Assembly (NCBI RefSeq): GCF_002284535.1
Contig: NZ_NPKH01000037.1
Coordinates: 40,609 to 104,608, forward strand
DNA from: Mesorhizobium wenxiniae
GTDB lineage: Bacteria; Pseudomonadota; Alphaproteobacteria; Rhizobiales; Rhizobiaceae
Reading direction: 5' to 3'
Length of the DNA stretch: 64,000 bases
A model generated the notes under the pieces. The model ran no database searches. It saw only the letters and a list, made by a program, of their open reading frames with translations, and had not been told where the DNA came from. Both the position numbers and the translations under genes were made by a program. Shown one piece after another: positions 50,602-59,780 of the stretch (the first letter of the stretch is position 1; every line of letters starts with the position of its first letter).

Positions 50602-51624
50602 CTAGTTCGCGCGACCAGGTCCCGTGCTCCCCCGCACGACCAGGCTGATAGGAAGCTCACGCTCTCTCAGGTGTCGGCGTTGCAGCGGTGATGCGAGAAT
50701 GTAGTCGGCCGCAAGGCGCCCCATGTCCCGCGCCGGGACCTCCAGCGTCGTCAGCTCAGGCGCGGTAAGCACCGCGATTTCGAGGTTGTCAAAGCCTATG
50801 ATCGAGATGTCCTTTGGAACAGCGAGGCCCGCTTCAACGCAATATTTGATCGCGCCGGCGGCGAGGATGTCGCTGCCGCAGAACACCGCGGTCGGACGTG
50901 GCGAAGAGGCCATCAGCATCTTCATCGAGCTACGGCCGTTCTCTATCTTGTAGGCGCCTTCGGCCACCGGAACTGAAGCAGCGTCGATACCCGCCTTGGC
51001 CAGTTCCCGCAGGAAGCCGTCCCGTCTACCCTTGGCCCGATCATTGTCCTGGGTGATGCCGGCAATCATTCCGAGCCTTGTGTGACCGAGATCGAGGAGA
51101 TAACGCGCCGCGGCGCGCCCAGCCTTTTCATTGTCGAAGCCGACCGCGGCGCCCGCATCAGTCGCGGTAGAAGTGTAAGTAAAAACGTAGGCGACGCGCT
51201 TTTGTTCGAGCATGGCCAGCGTTTGCGGGCGGTGCTCGGCGCCGACCAACAATACTGCCTCTGCCCCCCTTTCAACGAGGAGCTTCGCCTGTTCGTATTC
51301 CAGGTCGATATCATAGGTTGATGTATTCAGGATAAGGGAGACGCCCTTCTCCGCCAGCCGCGCCTGAAGGGCGTCGACCATGGTTGCGTAGATCGCATGA
51401 TCGAGGGTTGGAATGATGGCTCCAACCAACCGTGTACGTGTTGAACGCAGCGCCCGCGCCGACCCGTTTGGCACATAGCGCAATTCCGCTGCGGCACGAA
51501 TGACTCGTTCGCGCACGCCCCTATTGACAGTGGGATTGCCATTAAGGACGCGGGAAACGGTGGCTGGCGAACACTCCGCCAATTTGGCGACGTCGATGAG
51601 CTTTGCGCCTTCCTCGTTGTCCAT
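50602..51624 (-). CDS. LacI-family transcriptional repressor
   Basis: The 340-residue protein has the N-terminal LacI helix-turn-helix (KLIDVAKLAECSPATVSRVL) with hinge helix (SARALRSTRTRLVGAIIPTL) and a sugar-binding core (STYDIDLEYEQAKLLVERGA, DILAAGAIKYCVEAGLAVP). It is divergent from the CoA-transferase operon. I chose ATG 51624 because operator O3 (51645-51660) then lies just upstream instead of inside the gene. A start at 51669 is possible but lacks a ribosome site. The five operator-like palindromes are its likely targets, including its own promoter. Confidence 0.88.
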   Translation of the reverse strand: MDNEEGAKLIDVAKLAECSPATVSRVLNGNPTVNRGVRERVIRAAAELRYVPNGSARALRSTRTRLVGAIIPTLDHAIYATMVDALQARLAEKGVSLILNTSTYDIDLEYEQAKLLVERGAEAVLLVGAEHRPQTLAMLEQKRVAYVFTYTSTATDAGAAVGFDNEKAGRAAARYLLDLGHTRLGMIAGITQDNDRAKGRRDGFLRELAKAGIDAASVPVAEGAYKIENGRSSMKMLMASSPRPTAVFCGSDILAAGAIKYCVEAGLAVPKDISIIGFDNLEIAVLTAPELTTLEVPARDMGRLAADYILASPLQRRHLRERELPISLVVRGSTGPGRAN

Positions 51625-51644
51625 GCCTGCTTCCACGCTGCCTT

Positions 51645-51660
51645 GAGAAACCGTTTTCTG
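51645..51660. promoter_or_regulatory. LacI-type operator O3 at the repressor gene
   Basis: GAGAAACCGTTTTCTG is a near-palindrome that matches the other sites at most positions and lies 21 bases before the repressor start. It suggests autoregulation. Confidence 0.6.
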
Positions 51661-51717
51661 ATAGCTCATTTTTCGTAACTTAGCACCGGTTTTCTTGCTT
51701 TTCTGTGCATAAGTCAC

Positions 51718-51756
51718 TTGACATAACGAGGTAATTTCAAGAAAACGATTTCTCAA
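51718..51756 (+). promoter_or_regulatory. Promoter with LacI-type operator O4
   Basis: TTGACA (51718-51723) is followed 17 bases later by GAAAACGATTTCTC (51741-51754), which would occupy the -10 element. The arrangement is the same as at O1. It drives the CoA-transferase gene at 51788. Confidence 0.65.
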
Positions 51757-51787
51757 GGCCGTTCTCAGAAGGCCAGAGGGAGCGAAA

Positions 51788-53005
51788 ATGCTGCTTAACG
51801 GCATAAAGATCGTAAGTTTCTGCCATTTCCTGCAGGGGCCCGCGGGCGCACAGTATCTCGCCGACATGGGTGCCGACGTTATCAAGGTTGAGCCTATCAA
51901 TGGAGCCCATGAACGGCATTGGTCTGGCGCCGATGTGTTCGTCGAGGGAATCAGTGGCTTCTATTTGTGCGCAAACCGGAATAAGCGCTCGATTGGCGTC
52001 GACCTCAAGACATCAGAGGGCAAGGACGTTGCTCGTCGCCTGATCGCCAGCGCCGACGTGGTGATGGAGAACTTTCGACCGGGCGTCTTTGCCAAATTGG
52101 GCTTCGATGCGGCCGCCCTCGACGCTCTCAACCCAAACTTGATCTTCGCGTCCGCAAGCGGATTTGGTTCGACCGGGCCTATGGCGGATAAGCCTGGTCA
52201 AGACCTGCTGATCCAGGCCCGGTCGGGACTGATCGGAGTGACTGGCGCACCGAAGCAGGGTCCAACGCCTGTTGGCGCGGCAATTATCGACCAACATGGC
52301 GGCGCGCTCCTCGCGATGGGCATACTAGGGGCTCTTGTGCGCCGTCTCCGGGACGGAAAGGGAACGCGGGTAGAGGCTAGTCTGCTGAATTCCGGCATCG
52401 ATCTTCAAGGCGAGGCACTTGTGAACTTCTTGGCCGGCAACTTTACGCGAAAGGTTCTTGATCGTGAGGAGAACCTTGCGACTTGGTTTCACGCGGCACC
52501 TTATGGGGTTTACAAGGCGAGCGACGGTCACGTCGTGATCTCGCTCTGCGACCCGGCAACACTGGCCGAAGCGCTCGATAGCGATAGTCTCCGCGAGTCC
52601 GTAGACATAGACCGGCTCGGCGACCGCGACGAATACGCGCGGCGGCTGAACAGTATGACCGCGAAACTCTCGGTGGCCGAGCTCGATCACCGCTTCCAGA
52701 AACACGGGATCTGGTCGGCGCCAATCCAGTATTACGACGAACTGCTGTCTGATCCGCAACTGGTTCACTCGGAGGTGTTCAGGCAGGTTTCCGTGCGAGG
52801 CCGCACCATTCACCTGGTCAACCACCCAAACCGATACGACGGCAAGGTTCCTGAGCTTCGCGTGCTTGCACTCGAGATTGGTGAACATACCCGCGAGATC
52901 CTCGCTGAACTCGACTACCGGCAGGCCGAAATCGAACAACTGTTGCGGTCTAAAGCCGTCGTTGCGTCGCGTGGTGAAACTGTGACTGCAAGGCAAGCCT
53001 CATAA
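51788..53005 (+). CDS. Class III CoA-transferase (CaiB/BaiF family)
   Basis: The 405-residue enzyme moves CoA between carboxylic acids. N-terminal LLNGIKIVSFCHFLQGPAGA is followed by DMGADVIKVEPINGAHERHW, NKRSIGVDLKTSEGKDVARR and the nucleophilic Asp in KPGQDLLIQARSGLIGVTG. It implies that a carboxylic acid made in this pathway is activated to a CoA ester, for the MaoC and enoyl-CoA hydratase enzymes downstream. AGGGAG precedes the ATG. The stop overlaps the next start (TAATG). Confidence 0.88.
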   Translation: MLLNGIKIVSFCHFLQGPAGAQYLADMGADVIKVEPINGAHERHWSGADVFVEGISGFYLCANRNKRSIGVDLKTSEGKDVARRLIASADVVMENFRPGVFAKLGFDAAALDALNPNLIFASASGFGSTGPMADKPGQDLLIQARSGLIGVTGAPKQGPTPVGAAIIDQHGGALLAMGILGALVRRLRDGKGTRVEASLLNSGIDLQGEALVNFLAGNFTRKVLDREENLATWFHAAPYGVYKASDGHVVISLCDPATLAEALDSDSLRESVDIDRLGDRDEYARRLNSMTAKLSVAELDHRFQKHGIWSAPIQYYDELLSDPQLVHSEVFRQVSVRGRTIHLVNHPNRYDGKVPELRVLALEIGEHTREILAELDYRQAEIEQLLRSKAVVASRGETVTARQAS

Positions 53006-53835
53006 TGCTGGTAAAATCCTCACAGCATTCGATTGATGCACCATCCCCCAAGGGTCGTGAGCCAGGGGACCGAGGCGTCGCAATCGTGACCGGCGGGCGC
53101 AGGGGCATTGGCCGCGCGATCTGCCGTGAACTGGCCTCGGCTTGTTTCGACCTCGCCGTTGTCGACGCTGTCGACGACGAGAGCAGCCATGTGACTGTCG
53201 ATCTCCTAAGAACGACTGGTTGCAAGGTTTCATTCTACAAACGCGATATTACTCAGACCGAAGGTAATTCTGATTTCATATCCCGTGTCGAAGCCGAACT
53301 CGGCGCGGTGACTTGCCTAGTCAACAACGCCGGGATCCAGGTCTCCGTCCGTGGCGATCTCCTCGAGGTCACGGAGGAGAGTTTCGACAGGTTGCTCAAC
53401 GTCAACCTGCGGGGAACCTTCTTCCTCACGCAAGCGGTAGCCAAAGCCATGCTGGCACGGTCGGCTGGCCGGCATGACAGGACGATCATCACGATCACTT
53501 CGGCCAACGCTGGTCTGGTCTCGCCGGAAAAAGGACCCTACTGCATCTCAAAGGCCGGCCTATCGATGGCCTCTCAACAGTTCGCACTTCGCTTAGCAGA
53601 CGCCGGGATCTGCGTTCATGAGGTGCGTCCGGGCCTCATCCAGACCGACATGACGGCCGACGTCTATGAGCGCTACACGAGCCAGGTCGAAGGTGGCGGG
53701 CTTTCCGCGATACGGCGCTGGGGGCAACCTGAGGACATAGCACGCGGCGTGGCCGCGCTTGCGGTCGGCGCGATACCTTTCAGCACTGGCGACATCTACC
53801 ACATCGGCGGCGGAATGCAGATTCATCGGCTATGA
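53005..53835 (+). CDS. Short-chain dehydrogenase/reductase 3 (FabG-like)
   Basis: The 276-residue enzyme has VAIVTGGRRGIGRAICRELA, CLVNNAGIQVSVRGD and catalytic ITSANAGLVSPEKGPYCISK. The end (GDIYHIGGGMQIHRL) is classical. An ATG lies at the overlap with the CoA-transferase stop. The N-terminal 25 residues before the Rossmann fold are polar and may be shorter in reality. Confidence 0.86.
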   Translation: MLVKSSQHSIDAPSPKGREPGDRGVAIVTGGRRGIGRAICRELASACFDLAVVDAVDDESSHVTVDLLRTTGCKVSFYKRDITQTEGNSDFISRVEAELGAVTCLVNNAGIQVSVRGDLLEVTEESFDRLLNVNLRGTFFLTQAVAKAMLARSAGRHDRTIITITSANAGLVSPEKGPYCISKAGLSMASQQFALRLADAGICVHEVRPGLIQTDMTADVYERYTSQVEGGGLSAIRRWGQPEDIARGVAALAVGAIPFSTGDIYHIGGGMQIHRL

Positions 53836-55382
53836 CGAAAGCTCTCTTTTCACTTCAACGAGAAAACGATTTCTCGAAACAAACGGCGGCTCCCGCACTG
53901 GTCCTCGAGATGCGGCGCATTCACAAAAGATTCCCCGGGGTTAATGCGCTGAAAGACGTCAGCTTCACCGTCAGCCACGGCGGCGTCCATGGTGTCATCG
54001 GGGAAAATGGGGCGGGCAAGTCAACGCTGATGCGGGTTCTCTCGGGGGCCTACATCGCTGATGAGGGCGAGGTGGTGGTTGACGGAAAGGTGGTGCCGTC
54101 CCCTACCCCCGACGCCATGCTGCGCCTCGGCATAGCCGTGATCTATCAGGAGCTCGCCCAGGCGCCTCACCTGACAGTCGCCGAAAACATTTTCCTAGGC
54201 CGCCTCACGAAGACCAAACTGGGGACCGTCGACTGGCCAGGCGTCAGAGAGGGTGCCCGGGAAGTGCTCGGTCGACTTGGCTTCGACGTGAGTCCTGAGG
54301 CCCGCATTGACCAAATCAGCGTGGCCCAGCGCCAGATGGTCGAGATTGCAAAGGCGATCGCACGCGACGCACGGATCATCGTTCTCGACGAGCCGTCAGC
54401 CGTGCTTGGTGATTCCGAGCTTGCGCATCTGTTCAACATAATTCGGCGTCTGAGCCGTGAGCATGGCGTCTCGTTCATCTACATCACCCATCGCCTGAAG
54501 GAATTGTTCGAGATCTGCGATGACGTCACCGTCATGCGCGACGGCGAGGTCGTGGCATCAACGCCGATCGACTCGACGAATACGGGCGAACTCATCCGGC
54601 ACATGGTTGGACGTGAGTTGAAGGATGTCTTTCCGAAACGTGTCGAACCTCGGAGCGAAATCAGGCTGCGGGTCAGTAACCTGACGCGCGATGGTATTCT
54701 CGACAACATCTCGTTCGATGTCCGCCGTGGCGAAATACTCGGTGTTTGCGGGCTCGCGGGATCGGGGCGCACGGAGGTCTTGCGTGCCATCGCCGGTGCC
54801 GATCGTATCGATGCCGGCTCCGTCGAGGTCGATGGCAAGGCGGTCTCAATCGACACGCCCCAAAAGGGCCTCGCTGTCGGAATTGGACTGCTCCCTGAGG
54901 ACCGGAAGACAGAAGGTCTGTTCCTCGACCAGTCTGTCGGCTTCAACATTACGGTCTCAAAGCTTGGACTGGTTAGCTGGCGGGGCCTGATCCGTCCAAG
55001 CAGCGAGAACTCGGTGGTTTCCCGGTTTATCCGTCAGATGCGGATAAAGACGCCCGCAGCGGGAACCAAGGTGCGCACTCTTTCGGGCGGCAATCAGCAG
55101 AAGTGCGGCATCGCGCGCCAGTTGCACGCCGGCAATGAAATCCTGCTCGTCGACGAGCCGACACGCGGAGTCGATGTCGCCGCCAAACGAGAAATCTATG
55201 ACCTGCTGGTCGAACTCACGGCGACGCGCGGAAGCAGCGTGGTGATGGTCTCGTCCGAACTGCCGGAAATCCTCGGTCTTTGCCACCGGATACTTGTCAT
55301 GCGCCAAGGCTGCGTGGCGGCCATTCTCGAAGGCCCCGGCGCCACCGAAGAACAGATCATGTCCCACGCGGTCTGGCATTGA
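53832..55382 (+). CDS. Ribose-type sugar ABC transporter ATPase (RbsA family), system 2
   Basis: This 516-residue double ATPase has domain 1 Walker A GENGAGKSTLMRVLSG, Q-loop YQELAQAPHLTVAENIFLG and Walker B IIVLDEPSAVLGDSE. Domain 2 has CGLAGSGRTEVLRAI, TLSGGNQQKCGIARQLHAG and ILLVDEPTRGVDVA. It differs well from system 1, so the two are not recent copies. The start overlaps the preceding stop (ATGA). Operator O5 is inside codons 10-15 and contributes the residues RENDFS. It works with the permease and binding protein at 57.7-59.7 kb, from which it is separated by two enzymes. Confidence 0.9.
   Translation: MTKALFSLQRENDFSKQTAAPALVLEMRRIHKRFPGVNALKDVSFTVSHGGVHGVIGENGAGKSTLMRVLSGAYIADEGEVVVDGKVVPSPTPDAMLRLGIAVIYQELAQAPHLTVAENIFLGRLTKTKLGTVDWPGVREGAREVLGRLGFDVSPEARIDQISVAQRQMVEIAKAIARDARIIVLDEPSAVLGDSELAHLFNIIRRLSREHGVSFIYITHRLKELFEICDDVTVMRDGEVVASTPIDSTNTGELIRHMVGRELKDVFPKRVEPRSEIRLRVSNLTRDGILDNISFDVRRGEILGVCGLAGSGRTEVLRAIAGADRIDAGSVEVDGKAVSIDTPQKGLAVGIGLLPEDRKTEGLFLDQSVGFNITVSKLGLVSWRGLIRPSSENSVVSRFIRQMRIKTPAAGTKVRTLSGGNQQKCGIARQLHAGNEILLVDEPTRGVDVAAKREIYDLLVELTATRGSSVVMVSSELPEILGLCHRILVMRQGCVAAILEGPGATEEQIMSHAVWH
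53860..53875. promoter_or_regulatory. LacI-type operator O5 inside the second ATPase gene
   Basis: GAGAAAACGATTTCTC is the longest palindrome of the five. It lies 28 bases into the coding region of the second ATPase. It may act as a roadblock or control an internal promoter. No clear -35 element is visible before it. Confidence 0.6.
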
Positions 55383-55393
55383 AGGAAAAACAG

Positions 55394-56863
55394 ATGAGCA
55401 TACGAGACTACAAGCATTTCATTGGCGGCCGCAACGTTGACGGCGTCGGCACGGACTCCATTGAGCGCGTGTCTCCCGCCAACGGACAAACAGTTGCACG
55501 CTACGCCAGGGGAACCACCGGCGACATCGACCTTGCGATTGAGGCGGCACGCACTGCATTCGACGAAGGTCCGTGGCCGCGAATGAGCGGCATGGACCGC
55601 GCAAATATCCTGCACGCCTGGGCGGACCGTCTTCGGGAAAACAAAGATCGTCTCGTTCGTATCGAGGTCGAGGAGGTCGGCAAGCCTATCCGCTTCGCGC
55701 GTGGCGACATTGACGGCGCGATCGGCCTTATACGCTACGCGGCATCGCTCGCCCTGCAGATGTCAGGGTCGGCCTATACCAATCTCGGGGAAAATAAGAC
55801 TGCGATGATCATGCGAGAGCCCGCCGGTGTTGTCGCGTTGATCACACCTTGGAACTTTCCGGCTTTGATCGTGGCCCAGAAAGCCCCGTTTGCACTGGCG
55901 GCCGGCTGCACCGTGGTGCTGAAGCCAGCCGAGTTCACCTCCGGCAGTGCGTTCGAGATGGCGGCATCGGCCTTCGAGGCCGGCGTGCCCGCCGGGGTCT
56001 TCAACGTGGTTAGCGGACAAGGCGCCACGATAGGCGACCACCTCACCTCGCATCCCGGGATCGATTTTGTTTCCTTCACCGGATCGACGCGCACTGGCCA
56101 TCGTGTTGTCTCGAATACGGGGCGCAATCTCGTTAAGTCCTCAGTTGAACTTGGGGGCAAATCCGCAAACATCGTCTTTGAGGATGCGGATCTTGACGCG
56201 GCTATAGACGGCGCGCTGATGGGCGTGTTCTTCAACAATGGCGAATGCTGCATTTCCGGTTCAAGGCTTCTCGTTCAGTCCAGCATTGCCGACGAATTCG
56301 TCAAGAAGGTCGTCGAGCGCTCCTCTCGCGTGAAAGTCGGCGATCCATTCGACGAGGCCACAGACGTCGGGGCGCTCATCGATGACCAGCATCTGGCGAA
56401 GGTCGCCGCTTTCGTAAAGTCCGGCATCGATGAAGGCGCCGAACTCGTGCTCGGCGGCGGCATTGCAGCCGGGACTGGCGGGCATTTTCACGAAGCCACG
56501 ATCTTCGATCGCGTCGATCCGACGATGACGATCTTCCGCGAGGAGATCTTCGGACCGGTACTGAGCGTCACCCGTTTTGACTCCGTGGCAGACGCAATTC
56601 GGCTTGCGAACGATACGATCTATGGCCTGGCAAATTACGTCTGGTCCAGGAACATCAACACGGTCATGACCGTAGCAAAGCAGCTGAGAAGTGGCCTTGT
56701 CCAGGCAAACACGGTGATTGATGGCGCCCCGCAGCTACCGCTTGCCGGGGTGAAGGGATCGGGCTTCGGGAACGAAATGGGCCAGGCGGGTTTTGAGGAG
56801 TTCACGCAGCTCAAGACCCTGCTCATTCACACAGGTCCCCGCACCCCGATATTTGGCATTTGA
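55394..56863 (+). CDS. NAD-dependent aldehyde dehydrogenase
   Basis: The 489-residue enzyme oxidises an aldehyde to an acid. It has ITPWNFPALIVAQKAPFALA (cofactor and active-site Asn), VSFTGSTRTGHRVVSNTGRN, catalytic Glu in SVELGGKSANIVFEDADLD and catalytic Cys in NNGECCISGSRLLVQ. The C-terminal motif FREEIFGPVLSVTRF is intact. It starts with AAGGAAA upstream, after a 10-base gap from the ATPase. It would feed an acid to the CoA-transferase. Confidence 0.9.
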   Translation: MSIRDYKHFIGGRNVDGVGTDSIERVSPANGQTVARYARGTTGDIDLAIEAARTAFDEGPWPRMSGMDRANILHAWADRLRENKDRLVRIEVEEVGKPIRFARGDIDGAIGLIRYAASLALQMSGSAYTNLGENKTAMIMREPAGVVALITPWNFPALIVAQKAPFALAAGCTVVLKPAEFTSGSAFEMAASAFEAGVPAGVFNVVSGQGATIGDHLTSHPGIDFVSFTGSTRTGHRVVSNTGRNLVKSSVELGGKSANIVFEDADLDAAIDGALMGVFFNNGECCISGSRLLVQSSIADEFVKKVVERSSRVKVGDPFDEATDVGALIDDQHLAKVAAFVKSGIDEGAELVLGGGIAAGTGGHFHEATIFDRVDPTMTIFREEIFGPVLSVTRFDSVADAIRLANDTIYGLANYVWSRNINTVMTVAKQLRSGLVQANTVIDGAPQLPLAGVKGSGFGNEMGQAGFEEFTQLKTLLIHTGPRTPIFGI

Positions 56864-56873
56864 GGACTTGGCG

Positions 56874-57695
56874 ATGCCCGATCTGCGCCTCTTTGTCACC
56901 GACGTCGACCGGACGCTGTTGACCCACGATTATGCTCTTCCGGCTCGCGTGTCTGGAGCCCTGCGCGCTCTTCGTGATGCCGGCGTGGCGGTCGTGCTGG
57001 CCAGTGCCCGGTCGCCGGCAGCGCTGAGGCCGTATGCGGAGCGCCTGGGCGTCACAGACCTTGCCATTTGCTTCAACGGTGGTTGGATCGGCAATGTCGC
57101 GACGGGGGCGTCAATTTTCCAAGCACCGATTGAGAGGGCCGCCGCGCTTGCAGCGATGATCGAGGCCAAGACTGAGGGCGTGAACCCCATGTGGTTTACG
57201 ACGTCAGGGATTTACGCACTGGAAATCACCGAGAGCATCCGCCGCGAAGCGGAGATCACCCGTGAAGCGCTCCACGTCGTAGCCAATCTTGCCGACCTGC
57301 CTGACAAGCCAGGCAAGATCATGTGCGTCGCAGCCAATCCCGGCGACTTATCGGGCTTTCAACGGTTGCGGGAGCGCCTGGGCTCCGAGCTTTCAGTCGC
57401 CTCCTCGCACACACGGCTGCTGGAGATCGGACCTCTCCAGGTCTCGAAACGATCGGCACTCGAGACCCTGGCAACTCGGTTGAACATCACGCGAGCGCAG
57501 TGCGCAGCTGCTGGCGACGCCGAGAACGACATCGAGATGCTGGAGTGGGCGGGCGTTGCCGTGACCGTGGCCAACGCCTTGACCGCCGTCAAGCGCCTCG
57601 TCGGGTTCGTCGGCCCTTCCTGCGACCAGGGAGGATTGGCCGATGGCGTCACTTGGCTGTTGAAGCATCAGGCACATGCGCGCGCGGTTATCTAA
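56874..57695 (+). CDS. HAD-superfamily hydrolase, Cof type (sugar-phosphatase-like)
   Basis: The 273-residue protein has motif I LFVTDVDRTLLTHDYALPAR, motif II VVLASARSP, a Lys in LQVSKRSALETLA and motif IV AAGDAENDIEMLEWAGVAV. The cap domain is type IIB. Relatives remove phosphate from sugar phosphates or small metabolites. Its place between transporter genes suggests it handles a phosphorylated form of the imported compound, or detoxifies one (inference). GAGG lies before the ATG. Confidence 0.82.
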   Translation: MPDLRLFVTDVDRTLLTHDYALPARVSGALRALRDAGVAVVLASARSPAALRPYAERLGVTDLAICFNGGWIGNVATGASIFQAPIERAAALAAMIEAKTEGVNPMWFTTSGIYALEITESIRREAEITREALHVVANLADLPDKPGKIMCVAANPGDLSGFQRLRERLGSELSVASSHTRLLEIGPLQVSKRSALETLATRLNITRAQCAAAGDAENDIEMLEWAGVAVTVANALTAVKRLVGFVGPSCDQGGLADGVTWLLKHQAHARAVI

Positions 57696-57707
57696 GGGAG
57701 GAAGAAC

Positions 57708-58700
57708 ATGGAAATCACGGCGCGAGACGTTGCCCCGGGTTCAGTGGCGGGCATTTCCCGCAGGATGCGCTCCTGGGCACAAGGCATCGGGCTCTTGTGG
57801 GTGCTGTTGATTCTCTGCGGGGTCGCGATCTATCTCTCCCCCAGCTTTCTGCAAACCGGCAATCTGCTCAACGTCGGTCGTCAGGTTGCCCTGTTCGGCA
57901 TCGTCAGCGTCGGCATGACTTTCGTCATCCTGACACGTGGCATTGACCTTTCCGTCGGCTCGATCGTCGGGGTGACATCCGTGAGCGCAGCAATGATGCT
58001 GGCCGCCGGCGTGTCGATCCCAATCGTTGTCCTCGCAGCACTCGCTATCGGCGTTTTGTTCGGCATCTTCAACGGCGTTGGTGTCGTCGTCCTGGGCATG
58101 CCGCCCTTCATCATGACACTCGGAACGCTGGTGATGGGCAGAGGCATCGCCATGACGATCGCCGACGGTCAGCCCAAGAGCCTCGGCTCGGCCGCAGATG
58201 GATTCCATTTTCTTGGTGGCGGGTTCCTGCTGGGAATCCCGGTCCCGATCTGGATCTTCGTCGCGATCGTCGCTGTAGCGTATTTCGTGCTGCGTCACAC
58301 TGCTTTCGGCCGCCAGGTCTACGCAGTGGGCTCGAATGGCGAGGCCGCGCGCCTCGCGGGCATAAATGTCCCCCGCGTGCTGATGAGCGTCTATGTCATA
58401 TCCGGCCTGCTCTCGTCCTTGACGGCACTCATCTTCGTTTCCCGGCTCACCGTCGGTGAGCCGACCGCCGGGACTAACCTGGAACTCGAAGCGATATCGA
58501 TCGTGGTGATCGGCGGCACCAGCCTGTTCGGCGGAGAAGGCGGCGTGGTCGGGACCGTGATCGGCGCCGCGATCATAGCCCTGATGGCCAACATCCTCAA
58601 TTTGCTCGGCATTTCGCCCTTCACGCAGCAAATCGTCAAAGGTGCGATCATCCTCGCAGCCGTTGGCTTCGAGGTCATGCGTCACCGGAAGGGCAGATAG
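57708..58700 (+). CDS. Ribose-type sugar ABC transporter permease (RbsC family), system 2
   Basis: The 330-residue polytopic protein has GMTFVILTRGIDLSVGSIVG, FGRQVYAVGSNGEAARLAGI and ELEAISIVVIGGTSLFGGEG. These are the same landmarks as system 1 but with much sequence difference. GGGAGGAAG precedes the ATG. It pairs with the ATPase at 53.8 kb and the binding protein that follows. Confidence 0.9.
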   Translation: MEITARDVAPGSVAGISRRMRSWAQGIGLLWVLLILCGVAIYLSPSFLQTGNLLNVGRQVALFGIVSVGMTFVILTRGIDLSVGSIVGVTSVSAAMMLAAGVSIPIVVLAALAIGVLFGIFNGVGVVVLGMPPFIMTLGTLVMGRGIAMTIADGQPKSLGSAADGFHFLGGGFLLGIPVPIWIFVAIVAVAYFVLRHTAFGRQVYAVGSNGEAARLAGINVPRVLMSVYVISGLLSSLTALIFVSRLTVGEPTAGTNLELEAISIVVIGGTSLFGGEGGVVGTVIGAAIIALMANILNLLGISPFTQQIVKGAIILAAVGFEVMRHRKGR

Positions 58701-58769
58701 GCATCTTTGTCCGGCGAGCCTCGACAATGGTGACGAGGACGCTGGGGCAGAGGAAACTGGGAGGTAGAA

Positions 58770-59717
58770 ATGGAACTTACACGCCGCAGAACACTGACGC
58801 TCATGGCCAGCGCCGCCGCTATTCCACTGATCGGAATTGGCAGAAGGGCATTCGCTGACGACAAGATCAAAATCGGCTTCAGCCAATGTACATTGAACCA
58901 TCCCTGGCGTGTTGCGCAGACCAACGTCAACAAGGCGTATGCCGATGCGAACCTGAAGGATGTCGAACTCGTCATCACCGACGGCAACAACGATTCCGGC
59001 AAACAGGTGTCCGACATCGAGAACCTGATCGCTCAGGGACCGAAGGTGCTGATTGTGTCGCCGCTCACTGCCGACGCACTGACACCCATCGTGAAGCAGG
59101 CCATGGAGAGCGGGATCGCCGTGGTGACCCTGGATCGTAAGGTCAACACCAAGGTGACGTGCCACATCGGCGCGCTCAATCTCCCGATCGGCGCGGCAGC
59201 CGCGGCCTTCCTTGCAAAGAAGCTGGGCAACAAGGGCGCCATCATCGAGCTTCAGGGCACGGCTGGCGCATCGGCCACGACAGACCGCAACAAGGGCTTT
59301 GTCGATGAACTAGCCAAGACCCCAGATCTCAAGATCGTGGCGACACAAAATTGCGACTACACGCGCGACAAGGCGGTCAAATTCATGGAGGACATGGTGC
59401 AGCGCTTTGGCGAAGGCGAGATCCAGGCCGTCTATGCCCACAATGACGAAATGGCGCTTGGCGCCATCCAGATCCTCGAAGGCGCAGGACGTCTTAAGGA
59501 CGTTCTGGTGATCGGCATCGACGGACAGAACAACGCCATCGACGCGGTTGCCGCCGGCAAGCTGGCAGCGACGTTCACCTATCCGTACGTGGCGCCGGAG
59601 GGCATCGAATATGCCTACAAGATCGCGAAGGGAGAAAGCGTCCCGGAAGAGGTGCTCCTCGAATCCGTCGCGATTACCGCCGAGAACGCCAAGGACATGA
59701 TCGGCAAAGGATTCTGA
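58770..59717 (+). CDS. Sugar-binding periplasmic protein (RbsB-like), system 2
   Basis: The 315-residue exported protein has an N-terminus (MELTRRRTLTLMASAAAIPL) with a twin-arginine-like RRR before the hydrophobic stretch, so Tat export is possible. The fold shows IKIGFSQCTLNHPWRVAQTN, LIVSPLTADALTPIVKQAM, VVTLDRKVNTKVTCHIGALN and YAHNDEMALGAIQILEG. The ligand is unknown. It ends 63 bases before the DapA-family gene, with a hairpin in the gap. Confidence 0.88.
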   Translation: MELTRRRTLTLMASAAAIPLIGIGRRAFADDKIKIGFSQCTLNHPWRVAQTNVNKAYADANLKDVELVITDGNNDSGKQVSDIENLIAQGPKVLIVSPLTADALTPIVKQAMESGIAVVTLDRKVNTKVTCHIGALNLPIGAAAAAFLAKKLGNKGAIIELQGTAGASATTDRNKGFVDELAKTPDLKIVATQNCDYTRDKAVKFMEDMVQRFGEGEIQAVYAHNDEMALGAIQILEGAGRLKDVLVIGIDGQNNAIDAVAAGKLAATFTYPYVAPEGIEYAYKIAKGESVPEEVLLESVAITAENAKDMIGKGF

Positions 59718-59727
59718 AATCGAGGAA

Positions 59728-59755
59728 GGGGCCGCCGCACGGATTGCGCGGCCCC
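59728..59755 (+). terminator. Stem-loop after binding-protein gene 2
   Basis: GGGGCCGC pairs with GCGGCCCC across a 12-base loop. No T-run follows, so it is more likely an mRNA-stabilising hairpin than a full terminator. It mirrors the hairpin after the first binding-protein gene. Confidence 0.5.
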
Positions 59756-59780
59756 TACGATCATAGGCAAGGAGATTAGA

